A DNA stretch of 8,243 bases from Victivallales bacterium (GTDB lineage: Bacteria > Verrucomicrobiota > Lentisphaeria > Victivallales > Victivallaceae): the NCBI GenBank assembly GCA_019038735.1, contig JAHOYW010000074.1:1-8243 (forward strand), in the 5' to 3' direction. Of the stretch, positions 6,458 through 8,243 are shown one piece after another. Made by a program: the position numbers and the translations under genes. The notes under the pieces are model-generated. The model made no database searches, was not told the DNA's origin, and saw only the letters and a list, made by a program, of their open reading frames with translations. Positions within the stretch are counted from its first letter, which is position 1; each line of letters starts with the position of its first letter.

Positions 6458-7024
6458 TTAAACACTCAATAAATCTTGTTCTTTAGCTACAAAGATGCTA
6501 TCAATTTTCTTGATATAATTATCTGTCATATCTTGAATGTCTTTGAGCATATCCTTCAAATCGTCTTCAGTGATGTCACTTTTCTTCTGAGATTTTTTCG
6601 CGGCATCATTTCCTTCACGACGAATATTACGAATGCTTACCTTGGCATCTTCAGAACGGAGTTTTGCCTGTTTTACCAGAGAATTACGGCGTTCTTCACT
6701 GAGTTCCGGCATAGGCAAACGCAGGACACGACCGTCATTGACTGGCGAAATCCCTATTTTTGAAGCATTGATAGCTTTTTCGATTAATGCAATAGATGAT
6801 GGATCCCAGGGCTGAATAACCAGTAAACGTGGTTCTGGAACAGTAATTCCCGCGAGTTCTTTCATGCGGGTTGGTGTGCCGTAGTAGTCAACATTCAAGT
6901 TTTCAACCAGAGCTGGTGAAGCTTTTCCTGTACGAACCGAGGCAAAATCACGTTGCATCGCTTCTTCTGTGTTCATCATTTCTTCTTCGAGATGATCCAT
7001 TAATAAATCAATTTCTATATCCAT
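6458..7024 (-). CDS. frr: ribosome recycling factor
   Basis: With EF-G, this protein splits post-termination ribosomes so the subunits can be reused. The 188 residues match the usual length (185 in E. coli). Family landmarks are RTGKASPALV (31-40), DYYGTPTRMKELA (46-58), VPEPRLLVIQPWD (62-74), NDGRVLRLPMPELSEERR (96-113), AKVSIRNIRREGND (127-140) and the C-terminal DNYIKKIDSI (168-177). The start is supported by RTGKASP falling at the same distance from the N-terminus as in E. coli, and by a GGGG ribosome-binding sequence (7033-7036) eight bases upstream. In many bacteria frr follows pyrH and tsf; here it leads a transcript with the glycosyltransferase and is divergent from the serA-like gene. 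Confidence 0.97.
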   Translation of the reverse strand: MDIEIDLLMDHLEEEMMNTEEAMQRDFASVRTGKASPALVENLNVDYYGTPTRMKELAGITVPEPRLLVIQPWDPSSIALIEKAINASKIGISPVNDGRVLRLPMPELSEERRNSLVKQAKLRSEDAKVSIRNIRREGNDAAKKSQKKSDITEDDLKDMLKDIQDMTDNYIKKIDSIFVAKEQDLLSV

Positions 7025-7049
7025 GACTTTTACCCCGTTTATTAATTAG

Positions 7050-7061
7050 TTATGTACATAA
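7050..7061. promoter_or_regulatory. 12-bp palindrome in the frr leader
   Basis: TTATGTACATAA is a perfect palindrome about 26 bases upstream of the frr start codon. It extends to TAGT (7047-7050) and ACTA (7062-7065) if one base is bulged. Its location between the candidate frr promoter and the start codon fits an operator or a small leader hairpin. No regulator is encoded nearby, so the role is unknown. Confidence 0.3.
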
Positions 7062-7089
7062 ACTAAGACTCAAGTCGGAAATTTCAAAT

Positions 7090-7119
7090 ACAATAGCTTA
7101 TTTTATTAATTTTTAGCAA
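7090..7119 (-). promoter_or_regulatory. candidate frr promoter
   Basis: On the minus strand, TTGCTA (7114-7119) and TATTGT (7090-7095) are 18 bases apart, each matching consensus at four of six positions. The leader to the frr start would be about 60 bases. The AT-rich context lowers confidence. Confidence 0.3.
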
Positions 7120-7141
7120 AAAAAATAAAATTTATTTTGGT

Positions 7142-7170
7142 TTGTAGAAAGTGGATTGAAGAATTATAGT
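7142..7170 (+). promoter_or_regulatory. candidate promoter of the serA-like gene
   Basis: TTGTAG (7142-7147) and TATAGT (7165-7170) are separated by 17 bases. The -10 matches consensus at five of six positions and the -35 at three of six. The leader would be about 34 bases, leading to a GGGG ribosome-binding sequence (7200-7203). It is divergent from the candidate frr promoter and does not overlap it. Confidence 0.4.
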
Positions 7171-7210
7171 TGTTCAATAAATAAATAGTTTTTTAACATG
7201 GGGCGAAATA

Positions 7211-8243
7211 ATGAATATTTTAATTGCTGATAAGTTATCATCAAAAGCTTTGAGCGAACTTGAAAAAATGGGGGCGCAAATAAGCTTCAATCCAGACTTA
7301 AGTGCTGAAGACCTGCCGTTACATGTCAAAGATACCGAAATCTTAATTGTCCGCTCCACAAAAGTTACAGCGGAGACAATTTCCGCGGCACCGATGCTGT
7401 CGCTGATTATTAGAGCCGGAGCGGGGGTGAATACTATTGATTTGAAGACTGCTGGAGAGCGTGCTATCCATGTAGCTAATTGTCCGGGGAAAAATACCGA
7501 TGCTGTAGCTGAATTGACTATAGGACTGATGATTGCCGCAGACCGGCGAATTGTTGATGCTTCGTGTGATTTAAGGGCAGGACGCTGGCGCAAAAAAGAA
7601 TACGGCAAAGCTAATGGTTTGAAAGGAAGAACTTTAGGAATTATCGGCTTGGGATCAATTGCCAAGGCTGTTGTCAGCAGAGCAAAAGCTTTGCAGATGG
7701 ATGTTTTGGCGTGGTCACGTAGTTTGACTGATGAAAAAGCGGAAGAATTAGGTATTTGTCGTGCTGATTCACCCTTGATAGTAGCTGAAAAATCTGATGC
7801 TGTATGTATTCATTTGGCAGCGAATGCTGAGACTAAACATTTGATTAATGCTGAATTTTTAGCAAAAATGAAAGATGCCGCGATTTTAGTCAATGTCGCG
7901 CGTGGTGAAGTTGTGGATTCAAAAGCTGTCATGGAAGCTGTCAAGAGCAAGGGTATTCGTTACGCGGCGGATGTTTTTGAAAACGAACCGACTGGCGGAG
8001 AAGCTGTTTTTGAGGCGAAAGATTTTGCGTCATTAATAAGCGCGACACCGCATATTGGAGCATCGACCGAACAAGCCGCCGAGGCTGTCGCTGATGAAGT
8101 TGTACGAATAGTAGATGCCTACCGCCAAAGCGGAAAACCATTGAATGTGGTCAACGTCTGCGCTAAATCCAAAGCGGTTACAAGCTTAGTTATCCGTCAT
8201 TACAATCAAGTTGGAGTTTTAGCTGGCGTATTGGATCGTCTCA
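7211..8243 (+). CDS. serA: D-3-phosphoglycerate dehydrogenase-like protein, C-terminus beyond window
   Basis: The open frame starts at an ATG seven bases after GGGG (7200-7203) and runs off the right edge after 344 codons without a stop. It belongs to the D-isomer-specific 2-hydroxyacid dehydrogenase family, and 3-phosphoglycerate oxidation for serine synthesis is the likeliest role. Landmarks are VRSTKVTAE (48-56) and RAGAGVNTID (68-77) in the substrate domain, NCPGKNTDAVAE (90-101), the Rossmann turn GIIGLGSIAKAV (143-154), and the catalytic trio Arg231 (NVARGEVVD), Glu259 (DVFENEP) and His281 (TPHIGAS). From about residue 323, TSLVIRHYNQVGVLAGVL resembles the first strand and helix of an ACT domain, the serine-sensing module of many SerA proteins. 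Two cofactor-site oddities are GxGxxA in place of GxGxxG and WSR where NAD enzymes usually have an acidic residue. A related hydroxyacid reductase cannot be excluded. Confidence 0.85.
   Translation, partial: MNILIADKLSSKALSELEKMGAQISFNPDLSAEDLPLHVKDTEILIVRSTKVTAETISAAPMLSLIIRAGAGVNTIDLKTAGERAIHVANCPGKNTDAVAELTIGLMIAADRRIVDASCDLRAGRWRKKEYGKANGLKGRTLGIIGLGSIAKAVVSRAKALQMDVLAWSRSLTDEKAEELGICRADSPLIVAEKSDAVCIHLAANAETKHLINAEFLAKMKDAAILVNVARGEVVDSKAVMEAVKSKGIRYAADVFENEPTGGEAVFEAKDFASLISATPHIGASTEQAAEAVADEVVRIVDAYRQSGKPLNVVNVCAKSKAVTSLVIRHYNQVGVLAGVLDRL

Noticed and set aside
7198..7230. Out-of-frame upstream ATG at 7198, giving a ten-codon open frame overlapping the serA-like start.
   Set aside because: It has no ribosome-binding sequence, and its G overlaps the GGGG that probably serves the real start at 7211.
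7174..7665. 163-codon open frame on the minus strand inside the serA-like gene.
   Set aside because: It lies opposite a frame with clear hydroxyacid dehydrogenase motifs and shows no recognisable domain; it is an antisense shadow.

Overview
The window is a compact bacterial chromosomal stretch with low to moderate GC, seven recognisable genes (one cut by the right edge) and short AT-rich spacers. Gene content (a GH172/DUF2961 protein, a long-form glucose-6-phosphate isomerase, a short KamA-type radical SAM protein, a GT-C membrane glycosyltransferase) would fit a Gram-negative member of the PVC group, such as Lentisphaerota or Verrucomicrobiota. That placement is an inference from gene flavour only; there is no rRNA or other decisive marker here.

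Layout. Plus strand: a GH172-family protein (72-1175), a 214-bp spacer, then pgi (1390-2961) overlapping a KamA-family aminomutase (2958-3992) by ATGA. The minus-strand block begins at the next base: a RelE/ParE-like toxin (3993-4250) and its Phd/YefM-like antitoxin (4247-4453), again overlapping by ATGA, then a large GT-C glycosyltransferase (4563-6431) and ribosome recycling factor frr (6458-7024). A divergent AT-rich promoter region (7025-7210) separates frr from a plus-strand 3-phosphoglycerate dehydrogenase-like gene (7211 to beyond the right edge), which runs off the window at the start of a probable ACT domain.

How the genes relate. Most are housekeeping: glycolysis (pgi), translation (frr) and serine biosynthesis (serA-like). 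The KamA protein is probably translated by coupling to pgi, and its residues match a lysine 2,3-aminomutase active site; free beta-lysine synthesis or EF-P modification are both possible. The toxin-antitoxin pair is an accessory cassette placed tail-to-tail against kamA with no intergenic bases, and its candidate promoter carries a palindrome in the -35/-10 spacer, as expected for autoregulation.

The most unusual structure is in the 1176-1389 spacer. Two bulged GC-rich hairpins lie in inverted orientation, bounded by GTAG on the left and CTAC on the right, and differ from each other by compensatory base-pair changes. The arrangement resembles a REPIN (paired REP sequences mobilised by RAYT transposases). 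No transposase is present in the window, so this is a structural hypothesis to be tested by genome-wide copy counting.
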